From Okeania sp. SIO1I7 (GTDB taxonomy: Bacteria; Cyanobacteriota; Cyanobacteriia; Cyanobacteriales; Microcoleaceae): a stretch of DNA of 64,000 nt. The notes under the pieces are model-generated. The model was not told the DNA's origin. It saw only the letters and a program-made list of their open reading frames with translations, and searched no databases. Made by a program: the position numbers and the translations under genes. This document shows, one piece after another, positions 1-9,413 of the stretch. The stretch lies in assembly GCA_010672585.1 (NCBI GenBank), contig JAAHGF010000003.1, positions 186,001 to 250,000 of the forward strand, in the 5' to 3' direction. Each line of letters starts with the position of its first letter. Position 1 is the stretch's first letter.

Positions 1-324
1 AGTTTGAGCATAATTGTTAATATCCCCTTCATTATGAGCCACACCATAATTTTCATTAATACTGATACTAGGACGATTTTCTATTACTTGTTTTAAATCT
101 TCTAAAGATACTTCTTCAAGCATATTTTTAGCTTTTAGTTCTAAACATAAAGACAACTGATATTCAAGTGCTTCGCGCATAATATCAAGCTTAATTAGTT
201 CTTTTTTTGTTGATTCATCTTTAAGTGTATTTTCGCGTCTGGCTTGATCATAAAGCTCTTCAAATTGTTTTCGAGTATCAAGTAACTTATGTCTAATTTC
301 ATCTTCTGATATTTTTTTTCTCAT
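1..324 (-). CDS. Hypothetical protein, C-terminus beyond the window edge
   Basis: An open frame runs leftwards from an ATG at 324 to the window edge, giving 108 codons without a stop. The product begins MRKKISEDEIRHKLLDTRKQ and is rich in Lys, Glu and Leu, so a helical or coiled-coil N-terminus is likely. No Cys or His motif, membrane segment or recognisable domain is visible. It points the same way as mnmG but is separated from it by over 300 bases. I do not recognise the family, and the missing end prevents a call. Confidence 0.5.
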   Translation of the reverse strand, partial: MRKKISEDEIRHKLLDTRKQFEELYDQARRENTLKDESTKKELIKLDIMREALEYQLSLCLELKAKNMLEEVSLEDLKQVIENRPSISINENYGVAHNEGDINNYAQT

Positions 325-656
325 ATTAAGCAAGACCCATAAACATTGAATTGAAAATTAACTTATCAAAAGTTTAGTCACAGCAAGGATTTGACTTATG
401 ACTTCAGCCAAACTTACTTTTATATCAACTAAAAATTAGCATAAGTTAACTGCATTTGTCGATATTGCACCTCTAAGTAGACCAACAAATATTTTAGTTT
501 GCCTATTTTCTCTAATTATATTCTATATGTATGAAAACTGCCATAAATCACGATGAAATATCAAGAAAGGGTTTGGAAACCAAACCCCCCTACAGAATCA
601 CAATTTATCGACAGATACCGAAAAATAAGTCAAAGATTACTTTTGAATTTGAACCT
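325..656. other. Intergenic region, no gene seen
   Basis: An AT-rich stretch between the partial gene and the 3' end of mnmG. Every frame has frequent stops. I see no RNA gene, strong terminator or mobile-element end. Confidence 0.5.
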
Positions 657-2561
657 TTAACTTTTAACTCCCACAAGTCGATATTGCACTTCCAAATAAA
701 CCAATAAAGCATTAATATCTGCCGGATTTACTCCACCAATTCGAGACGCCTGCCCAATAGTTAAAGGCTGAAGTTTTGACAATTTTTCCCGCGCCTCCAA
801 CGACAAAGTAGAAATAGCAAAATAATCTAAATTAGCAGGTAATTTTCGATTTTCTTGCCTACTAATTTGGTCGATTTGATTTTGTTGTCTTTGTAAATAA
901 CCGGAATATTTAATATCAATTTCGGCTCCTTCTTTTTCAACTAATTTCAAATCTAAATTCCCCAAATTATACTTTTCTAAATCAACATAATGGAAACCAG
1001 GTCGGCGCAAAAGTTCAGCCAAAGTAATCGAACCTTTAATTTTTGTCTGAGTATCCGCAACAATATTAATAGCTACCTCTTCTAATTCTTTAATTCGAGT
1101 TGAATTTAACCGAGCTTTTTCAGCAATAATATTAGCTTGCTTACTCTCAAATAACTCCCACCGACGGTCATCAATTAAACCAATTTCTCGACCCAAAGGT
1201 GTTAGTCTTTGGTCAGCATTATCGGACCGTAAAATCAACCGATATTCCGAACGACTCGTCAACATTCGATAGGGTTCTCGCAAATCTTTTGTACATAGAT
1301 CGTCAATCAAAGTACCGATATAACTTTGTTCTCTGGGAAAGATAATCATCTCTTCATTCTTAACAAATTTAACCGCATTTATTCCCGCTACAAGACCCTG
1401 AGCTGCCGCCTCCTCATATCCAGTGGTACCATTAATTTGACCAGCACAAAATAACCCCTCAATTTTTTTAGTCATCAATGTCGGATAACATTGAGTTGCA
1501 GGCAAATAATCATATTCCACAGCATAAGCAGGTCGCAACATCACACAATTTTCTAAACCAGGCAAACTGCGCAACATTTGTAATTGCAATTTCTCAGGCA
1601 AACCAGTAGAAAACCCCTGAATATAAAGTTCCGGAATATCACGACCTTCAGGTTCTATAAATATTTGATGACTACTTTTATCAGCAAAGCGAACAATTTT
1701 ATCCTCAATACTCGGACAATAACGGGGACCCTTCGCATCCACCCACCCACCATAAACAGGAGACAAGTGCAAATTATCGCGAATTAGTTTGTGAGTTTCT
1801 TCAGTAGTGCGCGTCAGATAGCAACACATTTGTTCCCGTTCCACCCACACTTCCGGATCGAAACTAAACCAACGCACTTTTTCATCCCCTGGTTGCTCTT
1901 CGAGGTCAGTGTAGTCAACAGAACGTTTGTCAACTCTGGCAGGAGTACCCGTTTTCAGACGCCCGGTTTCAAAGCCAAGTTTATTGAGGGTTTCGGTGAG
2001 ACCGATAGCAGGAAATTCACCCGCACGACCTGCTGGCATTGATTTGTTGCCTACCCAAATTACTCCCCCCAGGAATGTTCCGGTGGTCAGGATGACAGCT
2101 TTACATTTGAAGGCGACGCCGAAGTAGGTTTCCACTCCGATAATTTCGTCATTGTCTCCCAGAATTAAATCTGTCACCATGCTTTCCCGGACTCGGAGGT
2201 TTTCTTGGTTTTCGACAATATTACGCATAACGGCAGCGTATTCCCGTTTGTCAGTTTGAGCGCGTAATGCCCAAACAGCAGGCCCACGAGATGAGTTAAG
2301 GACGCGTTTTTGGAGATAAGTGCGATCGCTCATTTTGCCAATTTCTCCACCCAAAGCATCCACTTCATGGGTAAGTTGAGATTTTGCAGGCCCCCCAACA
2401 GCGGGGTTGCATGGTTGCCAAGCAATTTTGTCGAGGTTGAGGGTGAGTAGGAGAGTGTGGCAACCGAGGCGCGCAGTTGCGAGAGCTGCTTCACACCCGG
2501 AGTGGCCTGCGCCTACTACGATGATGTCGTATTCGTCTTGGAAATCAAAAGTTTTGGTCAT
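657..2561 (-). CDS. mnmG: tRNA uridine-5-carboxymethylaminomethyl(34) synthesis enzyme MnmG
   Basis: MnmG (GidA) is the FAD-dependent partner of MnmE. Together they install the carboxymethylaminomethyl group on wobble U34 of several tRNAs, in the cytosol. The 634-residue product is full length for the family. It begins with a Rossmann dinucleotide-binding motif ([14 protein letters not shown], about residues 15-28). It keeps [12 protein letters not shown] (about 202-213), the FAD-domain stretch [13 protein letters not shown] near 380, and the helical C-terminal domain ending near [10 protein letters not shown]. The ATG at 2561 gives the expected N-terminus. It stands alone here, and mnmE is not in the window. 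No in-frame repeat insertion is seen, unlike recJ. Confidence 0.97.
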   Translation of the reverse strand: MTKTFDFQDEYDIIVVGAGHSGCEAALATARLGCHTLLLTLNLDKIAWQPCNPAVGGPAKSQLTHEVDALGGEIGKMSDRTYLQKRVLNSSRGPAVWALRAQTDKREYAAVMRNIVENQENLRVRESMVTDLILGDNDEIIGVETYFGVAFKCKAVILTTGTFLGGVIWVGNKSMPAGRAGEFPAIGLTETLNKLGFETGRLKTGTPARVDKRSVDYTDLEEQPGDEKVRWFSFDPEVWVEREQMCCYLTRTTEETHKLIRDNLHLSPVYGGWVDAKGPRYCPSIEDKIVRFADKSSHQIFIEPEGRDIPELYIQGFSTGLPEKLQLQMLRSLPGLENCVMLRPAYAVEYDYLPATQCYPTLMTKKIEGLFCAGQINGTTGYEEAAAQGLVAGINAVKFVKNEEMIIFPREQSYIGTLIDDLCTKDLREPYRMLTSRSEYRLILRSDNADQRLTPLGREIGLIDDRRWELFESKQANIIAEKARLNSTRIKELEEVAINIVADTQTKIKGSITLAELLRRPGFHYVDLEKYNLGNLDLKLVEKEGAEIDIKYSGYLQRQQNQIDQISRQENRKLPANLDYFAISTLSLEAREKLSKLQPLTIGQASRIGGVNPADINALLVYLEVQYRLVGVKS

Positions 2562-2868
2562 GTTATGGTTTTGGTTTAATGTACTTCTTTTTATAATAGC
2601 GACAAGTCTAGTGCCGCTACGCGGAAGTCAAAAGTCAAAAGTCAAAAGTCAAAAGTTAATCATTTTTGATTGGTAAGGCTTTTAGGATTTTGTAACTGGT
2701 TAGTTATTTCTGCCATCCTTAGTAATTATAATATTTTTTTTATGAGTCATAAAAAATACAGATTTTTACTGTTTTTTACAATATGTTTGTTTGCCTTAAA
2801 TATTTTCTAAAAATAAAGCGATCGATAGATTAAAAATATGTGATGAAGGAAAAAGTAACTTTACTAGC
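2562..2868. other. Intergenic region with a short AAGTCAA direct repeat
   Basis: The divergent region between mnmG and the DUF6883 gene. At about 2626-2657 it holds tandem copies of an AAGTCAA heptamer, a simple repeat that recurs near 6465-6510 and 61490-61780. No gene is seen. Confidence 0.5.
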
Positions 2869-3201
2869 ATGAAAATTCCTAATCAATCTCAAGCAATTAT
2901 CGAACAATCAAAAATAACTGAATATTTACTAAATATCCAACATCTAAAAGGAGGTCATAAAGCACGTTTATTAATAAAATTTGGTTATAATATTAATAAT
3001 TGGCAACAATTAGAAGCGGATATTCGGGAAAATCATCTCAATGCCGATCCAGAAATAGTCAAGGAAACAGCCTATGGAATTAGCTATGAAATTAGTGCAG
3101 AAATACTAACTCCAAGCGGTAAACTTCTGAATTTAAAAACTGTTTTGCAAATTGACAAAGGCAAAGAAATACCAAGATTGATTACAGCATATCCCAATTA
3201 A
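2869..3201 (+). CDS. DUF6883-type small protein
   Basis: A 110-residue protein beginning MKIPNQSQAIIEQSKITEYL. The sequence HLKGGHKARLLIKFGY (about residues 25-40) matches the DUF6883 pattern as I recall it: a short helix followed by a conserved K-x-x-x-L-x-x-FGY element. There is no signal peptide or membrane segment. The DUF4926 gene follows on the same strand after 150 bases. These two domains are often neighbours in bacterial genomes and are suspected of belonging to polymorphic-toxin or conflict modules. That function is inferred from context only. Confidence 0.7.
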   Translation: MKIPNQSQAIIEQSKITEYLLNIQHLKGGHKARLLIKFGYNINNWQQLEADIRENHLNADPEIVKETAYGISYEISAEILTPSGKLLNLKTVLQIDKGKEIPRLITAYPN

Positions 3202-3351
3202 CTACAATTAACTAAATCAATAATATTGGTTTGTAAATTGTTTCCAAAGAATGAATAAAAAGAGAATAGTTGTGTCTGATAATGATAGATATAATATAAT
3301 TGTTTATATATAAAATAAAATGGCAGTAAATTTGAGACATAAGGATAAATT

Positions 3352-3603
3352 ATGGATTTTCAACTTTATACAGATGTAATTCTTTTAGAAGATGCACCAG
3401 AAGAAAACCTTCAAGCAGGAGATATTGGCACAATAGTTGAATGTCATAACGTTCCTGGGTTAGAAACAGGTTACAGTGTCGAATTTTTTGATATGCTCGG
3501 AAATACACTAGCAGTTTTGACTTTGCCTGGGAGTTTATTACGAGTACCCACTAATAATGATAGACCTACTGTGCGCTCGGAAACTACTACAGTTAAGTTC
3601 TAA
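3352..3603 (+). CDS. DUF4926 domain protein
   Basis: An 83-residue acidic protein. The segment DVILLEDAPEENLQAGDIG (about 8-26), then GTIVEC and YSVEFFD, is the signature of DUF4926, a small SH3-like beta barrel. The start is supported by AAGGA six bases before the ATG. It lies downstream of the DUF6883 gene on the same strand. The spacer is AT-rich, so co-transcription is possible but not shown. Its role is unknown, and a partner or immunity role is only a hypothesis. Confidence 0.75.
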   Translation: MDFQLYTDVILLEDAPEENLQAGDIGTIVECHNVPGLETGYSVEFFDMLGNTLAVLTLPGSLLRVPTNNDRPTVRSETTTVKF

Positions 3604-4194
3604 ACAACATTTTAATAAATTAAAAAAAATCAGGCGATCGCTCTGTTTATTAATACTTAACAACAGAAGTTAATTTAGATTAAAAATTAATAGCCACTTT
3701 TACAAAATAAGATAAAATTTGCTATGAAAAAATTATTCTTACTTTTTCTAGTGAGATGTATGAATCTTTAGCTGTACCAATTTTTAGTTAAATTTAAGTT
3801 AGCTATCTCATGGTCATATTGGTTATTAATTTTTCAGAGAAGCATATATTATACCATTTATCAAAAACTTTTCTACATTTTATTAAGTAGGGTACTAGGT
3901 TAGTATGGGAGTGAGGGAGAAGTAAACATAATAACAATTAATATTAAATTAGCTAAAATTAGCAAAAAAGTGATTTAGTTTGTTTTAATCACTTAATAAC
4001 TGAAGTGCTGCAAAAGTATAGCATTACTTTTGGGAATTGGTATTAAATGTGTTATGCAAGTTAGCCAATAAACAGATATTAACGTTAATTAAACCACAAA
4101 AGATAAGATGTTCCAGCCGTTGATTAATTATTGGGTTCAGGAAATATTCAGTAACAACAGGATGTATTTTCAAGAAATATTTGAAAAGTTAGAT
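3604..4194. other. Intergenic region, no gene recognised
   Basis: A convergent gap of about 590 bases between the DUF4926 gene and the deacetylase. It is AT-rich with stops in every frame. One possible 32-codon frame starting at 4108 runs into the 3' end of the deacetylase and has no ribosome-binding site. I see no RNA gene or element. Confidence 0.4.
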
Positions 4195-5670
4195 TTAATC
4201 CTCTGAACTTTTCGGAAAATTTCCCTGCTGATAAGCAGTAATTTGCTCGTCACTCAACAAGTCCATAAAATCTGCTAACTCACTATAAGTAATACATCGA
4301 ACTTCTGGTAAACCACAGACAGATTCAGCAAACCGAAACATTGCGTTCCAGTAAGCACCGTTATTCCAAGCTGAAAAATGATGCCCAATATCTATAGGAG
4401 CGCGGTTGCCATTGTAGTTTTTCTGGAAATATTTCATGTAAGTTTTCAGAGTATCCTCCTCATAACGTTTAGCATTACCAGGGTTTGGTTTTGCCTTGGA
4501 ATGCAAATAATAAAAATTGTAATCCATTGATAGAACATTTTTTCCACGAGAGTTAGTCAGACTAGCTAGGGGAAAATTCCAAATACCATTTTCCTTTCGC
4601 GGCCAATAGTTAGATAATGCTACTTTGCTAGTGTCATAGCGGAAACCATTTTTGGCTAACACTTTATACAAACCAGGACTTCGAGCTAATAGTGGTGCGC
4701 GAAAACCTTCGATGGCAGTGCGATCAAATACTAGGGAACCTGGCAAATTATTAATTTTATGCGCTCCAAAGAAAAATTGCTCGAAATATTTAAACTCTTC
4801 GCTCCAGTCTTGCTCGCTCCATTTACTACCATCAAAATGACCCACTGCATGAGACCCGATCTCATGACCTTCTTGATAAGCGAGGTTAACCTGTTCGAGT
4901 CTCAGAGCAATATCTTCCGCTTTATCACCCCAACCAATATCCGACCGACCTTTTCCTTTCCCACCGGGAGCATCGTAAAGTTTTCGTTTGTCTTTGCTGA
5001 CAAAATATACTGCACTGACAAAATAAGTGAAGCGCAGGTTAATACCTTTTTTCTCCATTTCTTGAGCAAAGTTGCGCGATCTTTTCCAAGCGTCTAGGGA
5101 ACTGGAACCATCAAATGCTAACATCACAAACTGGGGTGGTTTATCTATTTTGCTCACGATACCTTCATCTTGCATCAATTTGTAGAGGAAACGTGCATTC
5201 CAAAGGTTTAACTGACAGCTATTTCCACCATTAGCTTTGACACAAGCAGAAATTAATTCTTGAGGAAAAGGACCCATGACTTGGTTATTTTCGACGCAAT
5301 AACCGATAATTTTGTTGAGGGTAGCTCCCTCCGGACATCTTCTGTTTCCATAAGCTTGGAGAAATAATTTTTCTGACCATTGGTTACTATTGCAACTGCC
5401 TCCACCTCCCCATTCTCGACATTTTTTTATCATTGTTGGAGTGAATGGTCCAAGAGCGTATTCGCCGTTAGTATAGAAGTATCCACCTTTGTCGTTAATG
5501 GGCTTTTTTTCAAATTTTAATGTCTCTAATTTAGAACTTTTATTGTTAGTGAGTTTAGGGTTGTCCGAAATATTTGATGTGTTGCTACAGGCAGATATTA
5601 AGATTAAAATACTGTAGATAAAAAGGCTATGGTATGATTTTAGTTTTTTTAGCATTTTGATATTTTTCAC
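4195..5670 (-). CDS. Polysaccharide deacetylase family lipoprotein
   Basis: A 491-residue protein with an N-terminal lipoprotein signal: basic residues, a hydrophobic core, then the lipobox ISAC with Cys at about residue 28. A Cys-rich region (about 60-165) precedes a NodB-like deacetylase barrel. Visible elements are FVMLAFDGS (motif 1, about 182-190, where DG replaces the usual DDG) and the metal-binding pattern GSHAVGH (about 273-279). The family removes N- or O-acetyl groups from cell-wall or extracellular polysaccharides. The loss of one motif-1 Asp leaves activity uncertain. The protein would be anchored to the outer face of a membrane. It has no operon partner. Confidence 0.82.
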   Translation of the reverse strand: MKNIKMLKKLKSYHSLFIYSILILISACSNTSNISDNPKLTNNKSSKLETLKFEKKPINDKGGYFYTNGEYALGPFTPTMIKKCREWGGGGSCNSNQWSEKLFLQAYGNRRCPEGATLNKIIGYCVENNQVMGPFPQELISACVKANGGNSCQLNLWNARFLYKLMQDEGIVSKIDKPPQFVMLAFDGSSSLDAWKRSRNFAQEMEKKGINLRFTYFVSAVYFVSKDKRKLYDAPGGKGKGRSDIGWGDKAEDIALRLEQVNLAYQEGHEIGSHAVGHFDGSKWSEQDWSEEFKYFEQFFFGAHKINNLPGSLVFDRTAIEGFRAPLLARSPGLYKVLAKNGFRYDTSKVALSNYWPRKENGIWNFPLASLTNSRGKNVLSMDYNFYYLHSKAKPNPGNAKRYEEDTLKTYMKYFQKNYNGNRAPIDIGHHFSAWNNGAYWNAMFRFAESVCGLPEVRCITYSELADFMDLLSDEQITAYQQGNFPKSSED

Positions 5671-5769
5671 TCCTCTAGTTATTAAGCATTTCCTACGGAA
5701 TGCTGCGCAAACAGCTATTAGCGGTCAGCTATCAGCTTTATAGAATTAAAAGTATGAGTAATAGATACC

Positions 5770-6297
5770 CTACTTATTCTTCCTACCAAATTTCCAATCT
5801 TCTCCACCGGGTAACAATACTAAATTATCGTTAATAACTGCTGACAAATTTTTAGCAGAATAACTATAAGTTAAGGCTAAAAAAATCTTAGCAGTTGTTA
5901 TTATAGAATTTTTATCCACCATTTCCTTCAGTTGAAACGGACTGTAAGCGCCATTTTCAACCTCCGCACTTGCATCATCAATAGCAAACTCAATCGCCTC
6001 TTCTAATATCTCATCCCATTCTTCTTCTTTAATGTAATAATAAGTTTGATTTTCCTTTAAATTCAAGCCTTTAATTTTTCTAATCGAAGCCCGAATTGAT
6101 GCAGCCCAGGAATTAGTTAATCGCCCTTCTACCTGATTTTTTATTAAGTGAATTAATACCACAGTTAAATAAGAATCTATCTTGAAAAGGGTGTCTTTTT
6201 TACTCATGGCATCCAGTTCGTCAATAATTGCTAAGGCATCGTGATTTCTACCTTCCATAATGCAAGTCCTTAAATCGATTAATTCTTGAGTTGTCAT
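5770..6297 (-). CDS. DUF29-like protein, tandem copy 1
   Basis: One of four consecutive 175-residue paralogues. The core SYLTVVLIHLIKNQ...NSWAASIRASI (about 50-85) resembles DUF29, a cyanobacterium-rich family of unknown function whose hallmark is a helix with LLxHLLKW followed by SWxxSI. A ribosome-binding site, GGAGG, lies 8 bases before the ATG at 6297. An upstream in-frame start exists but is not needed. All copies end with LLPGGEDWKFG. No catalytic motif is visible. Confidence 0.75.
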   Translation of the reverse strand: MTTQELIDLRTCIMEGRNHDALAIIDELDAMSKKDTLFKIDSYLTVVLIHLIKNQVEGRLTNSWAASIRASIRKIKGLNLKENQTYYYIKEEEWDEILEEAIEFAIDDASAEVENGAYSPFQLKEMVDKNSIITTAKIFLALTYSYSAKNLSAVINDNLVLLPGGEDWKFGRKNK

Positions 6298-6537
6298 CAG
6301 TTTTTCCTCCTGAAATAAACAATTAATATACCAATTAATTTTCAATGTGAAATAATTTCTGGGAATTACTGTACCATCAAAGTTATAAACTTATAAAATC
6401 TTACTTTTGACTGTCAGATATGCGTCTTACATTCTGAGGAAACCTCAGAATTACGTACTCGCTTTTGACTTTTGACTTTTGACTTTTGACTTCCTTGAAT
6501 GACTTTTGACTTTTGAATTCCGTGAAACGGTACAATG

Positions 6538-7065
6538 CTACTTATTTATCTTACCAAACTTCCAATCTTCCCCACCGGGTAATAATGCTAAATTATCGTC
6601 AATAACAGCTAACAAATCATTAACAGAATAACTATAAGTTAAGGCTAAAAAAATCTTAGCAGTTGTTATTATAGAATTTTTATCCACCATTTCCTTCAGT
6701 TGAAACGGACTGTAAGCGCCATTTTCAACCTCCGCACTTGCATCGTCAATAGCAAACTCAATCGCCTCTTCTAATATCTCATCCCATTCTTCTTCTTTAA
6801 TGTAATAATAAGTTTGATTTTCCTTGAAATTCAAGCCTTTAATTTTTCTAATCGAAGCCCGAATTGATGCAGCCCAGGAATTAGTTAATCGCCCTTCTAC
6901 CTGATTTTTTATTAAGTGAATTAACACCACAGTTAAATAAGAATCTATCTTGAAAAGCGTATCTTTTTTACTCATGGCATCCAGTTCATCAATAATTGCT
7001 AAGGCATCGTGATTTCTACCTTCCATAATGCAAGTCCTTAAATCGATTAATTCTTGAGTTGTCAT
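6538..7065 (-). CDS. DUF29-like protein, tandem copy 2
   Basis: A 175-residue paralogue, nearly identical to copy 1 over residues 1-150 and diverging near the C-terminus (VNDLLAVIDDNLALL). The GGAGG ribosome-binding site and about 100 bases of upstream sequence are also shared with copy 1, so the duplication unit included the 5' flank. Function is unknown. Confidence 0.75.
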   Translation of the reverse strand: MTTQELIDLRTCIMEGRNHDALAIIDELDAMSKKDTLFKIDSYLTVVLIHLIKNQVEGRLTNSWAASIRASIRKIKGLNFKENQTYYYIKEEEWDEILEEAIEFAIDDASAEVENGAYSPFQLKEMVDKNSIITTAKIFLALTYSYSVNDLLAVIDDNLALLPGGEDWKFGKINK

Positions 7066-7234
7066 CAGTTTTTCCTCCTGAAATTAACAATTAATATACC
7101 AATTAATTTTCAATGTGAAATAATTTCTGGGAATTACTGTACCATCAAAGTTATAAACTTATAAAATCTTACTTTTAACTTTTAATTTTTAACTTTTAAC
7201 TTTTAACTTTTGAATTCCTTGAAACGGTACAATG

Positions 7235-7762
7235 CTATTTATTTCTCCTCCCAAACTTCCAATCTTCTCCACCGGGTAATAATGCCAAATTATCGTCAAT
7301 AATTGCGGCTATAATCTCCGGTTGATGTGCATAAATTAAGGACAATAAACTCAAAGCATTTTCGGTAACTTGAGTTGTTTCCACCATTTCTTTTAGTTGA
7401 AACGGACTGCAATTGCCATCTAATGCTTCCACGCTTGCATCTCGAATAGCTGCTTCTATAACTTGCGCGATCGCCTTTTCCCATTCATCTTTTTTGATGT
7501 AATAAGAGGTTTTATTTGGCCTCAAATTCAAGACTTGAATTTTTATAATCGAAGCCCGAATTGATGCTGCCCAGGAATTAGTTAATCGCCCTTCTACCTG
7601 ATTTTTTATTAAGTGAATTAATACCACAGTTAAATAAGAATCTATCTTGAAAAGCGTGTCTTTTTTACTCATGGCATCCAGTTCATCAATAATTGCTAAG
7701 GCATCGTGATTTCTACCTTCCATAATGCAAGTCCTTAAATCAATTAATTCTTGAGTTGTCAT
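7235..7762 (-). CDS. DUF29-like protein, tandem copy 3
   Basis: A 175-residue paralogue. Residues 1-85 match copies 1 and 2 almost exactly. The following part (LRPNKTSYYIKKDEW) matches copy 4 instead, and residues 105-160 are unlike any other copy. This looks like a mosaic made by recombination among paralogues. The ATG at 7762 is preceded by GGAGG. An upstream in-frame start would add nine residues and is less likely. Function is unknown. Confidence 0.73.
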   Translation of the reverse strand: MTTQELIDLRTCIMEGRNHDALAIIDELDAMSKKDTLFKIDSYLTVVLIHLIKNQVEGRLTNSWAASIRASIIKIQVLNLRPNKTSYYIKKDEWEKAIAQVIEAAIRDASVEALDGNCSPFQLKEMVETTQVTENALSLLSLIYAHQPEIIAAIIDDNLALLPGGEDWKFGRRNK

Positions 7763-7798
7763 TAGTTTTTTTCCTCCTGAAATTAACAATTAAAAATG

Positions 7799-8326
7799 CT
7801 ACTTATTTCTCCTGCCAAATTTCCAATCTTCCCCACCAGGTAATAAAGTCAAATTATCGTCAATAACAGCTAACAAATCATTAGCATAATAACTGTAAGT
7901 TAAGGCTAAAAAACTATTAGTAGTTGTGACTACAGAATTTTTATCCACCATTTCCTTCAGTTTAAAGGAACTGTAAGCGCCATTTTCAACCTCCGTGCTG
8001 GCATCGCCAATAGCACGTTCTATAGCATTTTCTAAAATCTCCTCCCATTCATCTTCTTTGATGAAATAAGAGGTTTTATTTGGCCTCAAATTTAAGTCTT
8101 GAATTTCAATAATTGCATTGCGGATAGATACTGCCCAGGAATTAGTTAAACGTCCTTCAAGCTGATTTTTAATTAAGTGAATTAACATCACAATTAAATA
8201 GGATTTGATTTTTCTGATGATGTCTTTTTTACTCATGGCATCCAATTCGTCAATAATTGCTAAGGCATCGTGATTTCTACCTTCCATAATGCAAGTCCTT
8301 AAATCGATTAATTCTTGAGTTGTCAT
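7799..8326 (-). CDS. DUF29-like protein, tandem copy 4
   Basis: The most divergent of the four paralogues: 175 residues with the same N-terminal 35 residues and C-terminal LLPGGEDWKFG but many substitutions between. It is first in the transcriptional direction and lies only 36 bases upstream of copy 3, so these two are probably co-transcribed. Its upstream sequence lacks the GGAGG of the other copies. Function is unknown. Confidence 0.75.
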   Translation of the reverse strand: MTTQELIDLRTCIMEGRNHDALAIIDELDAMSKKDIIRKIKSYLIVMLIHLIKNQLEGRLTNSWAVSIRNAIIEIQDLNLRPNKTSYFIKEDEWEEILENAIERAIGDASTEVENGAYSSFKLKEMVDKNSVVTTTNSFLALTYSYYANDLLAVIDDNLTLLPGGEDWKFGRRNK

Positions 8327-8454
8327 TAGTTATTTTTCTCTAAATTATTGGTAGTTAAAAGGGGAGTAGGGAAGTATTTTGTAGCATGGAAAAAATTAAA
8401 GACAAAGCTCTAACAGAAATAAATAACAAATTGGCGAAGTATCCGAAACAACTA

Positions 8455-8742
8455 TCATAACCTCTTTAATTTTCCCTCTTTTTCTAGTTGTTTGTGGGTT
8501 TGGCGATCGGCGATGAAATCTTCTTCATCGTAGTCTAAATCAACTCCTTTAGATTTAAGAAACTTATCTGCTTCTAAAGGGGTTGAAAATCCCAATAATT
8601 CTCGCAATTTACCGCTACTAATAGAACCTTCGCGATCAGCTTCTATCACAATTCTTTCTATTAGCTTACCTTCTAAATTTCCCCATTTTTCCTTTAGGAA
8701 AGAGGCAAGTTCGTCTGGTAAGACAATCTGAATTTGCTGCAT
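8455..8742 (-). CDS. UPF0175-family putative antitoxin
   Basis: A 95-residue protein. It has an N-terminal beta strand (QQIQIVLPDELASFL), the segment ERIVIEADREGSISSGKLRELLGFS (about 26-50) and an acidic C-terminal tail. This is the layout of UPF0175, small DNA-binding antitoxin-like proteins usually paired with DUF3368 PIN-domain toxins. The upstream neighbour here is a DUF5615 gene instead, so the expected partner is missing. Autoregulation is plausible but not visible. Confidence 0.8.
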   Translation of the reverse strand: MQQIQIVLPDELASFLKEKWGNLEGKLIERIVIEADREGSISSGKLRELLGFSTPLEADKFLKSKGVDLDYDEEDFIADRQTHKQLEKEGKLKRL

Positions 8743-8910
8743 GAGTATTTCCTTTAGTTATTAACTGATCATATCATAGAGGTGTAGTAAAATTAAGTAA
8801 GTAAATTTATTTCTGTAAGCTTGAATTTCTCTAGCTATTGCTTGAAGAACAATCTCCTCACTACTCAAAAGGAGAGCGATCGCTCACAAAATTTGCCAGT
8901 TCTAGTGGTA

Positions 8911-9240
8911 TTAAAAAGGCAAATATTCAACCGTATTCAGCCATTCATCAGGTTCAGAACCTAAAGCAATCAATTCCAAATCCTTAACAAATTCTCCTAT
9001 GGTACCTCCAAGTTGATGACCAAATATTAAACCAGCAAATGGTTTTCCTTGACGTTGCCAAGTTTCAGCGAGTACCTTAAAACCAATATCTTGAGTAAAT
9101 AAAACTCGACCCTGCAAAGTTGCTCGTGCCAAAAGTTGATCGTCTGGTAACTCTGCTGCATCATCCTCTATTGCCGTAATAACATCGACTCCACGACGAC
9201 GTAATTGTTGAGTAATAGGTAGAGGAATATGAACATCCAT
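8911..9240 (-). CDS. DUF5615 PIN-like putative toxin, probably trimmed at its N-terminus
   Basis: A 109-residue protein. DVHIP (2-6) with the downstream acidic cluster AELPDDQLL and RVLFTQD (about 45-51) are the acidic sites of DUF5615, a PIN-like nuclease family usually paired with DUF433 antitoxins. Members normally have three to five residues before the first Asp, forming strand 1. Here the ATG falls directly before it, and the base after the ATG (on the plus strand) is the end of the repeat at 9241. No ribosome-binding site precedes the start. The repeat probably removed the true start. No DUF433 gene is nearby. Confidence 0.72.
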   Translation of the reverse strand: MDVHIPLPITQQLRRRGVDVITAIEDDAAELPDDQLLARATLQGRVLFTQDIGFKVLAETWQRQGKPFAGLIFGHQLGGTIGEFVKDLELIALGSEPDEWLNTVEYLPF

Positions 9241-9413
9241 TTCATTAATTGATAATTGATAATTGATAATTGATAATTACCTCTGGTTAAAAGCGTTACG
9301 GAATTGAAGATAAGGAAATATTATTTCTTTTTTCCCCTTAAAAGGGGAGGTTTTAAACCATAATTATTTAATTATTAATTATTAATTATTAATTATTAAT
9401 TATTAATTATTCG
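9241..9413. repeat. R3 interspersed repeat, copy a
   Basis: One of about ten copies of an interspersed element. One end reads TTCATTAATTGATAATT. The middle holds ACCTCTGGTTAAAA.CGTTACGGAATTGAA and CCCCTTAAAAGGGGAGG. The other end is a variable (TTAATTA)n tract ending ATTCGGT. This copy touches the ATG of the DUF5615 gene on one side and the GTG of hepT on the other. Confidence 0.8.

Noticed and set aside
2407-2676. Plus-strand frames over mnmG
   Set aside because: They are antisense shadows of a conserved gene.
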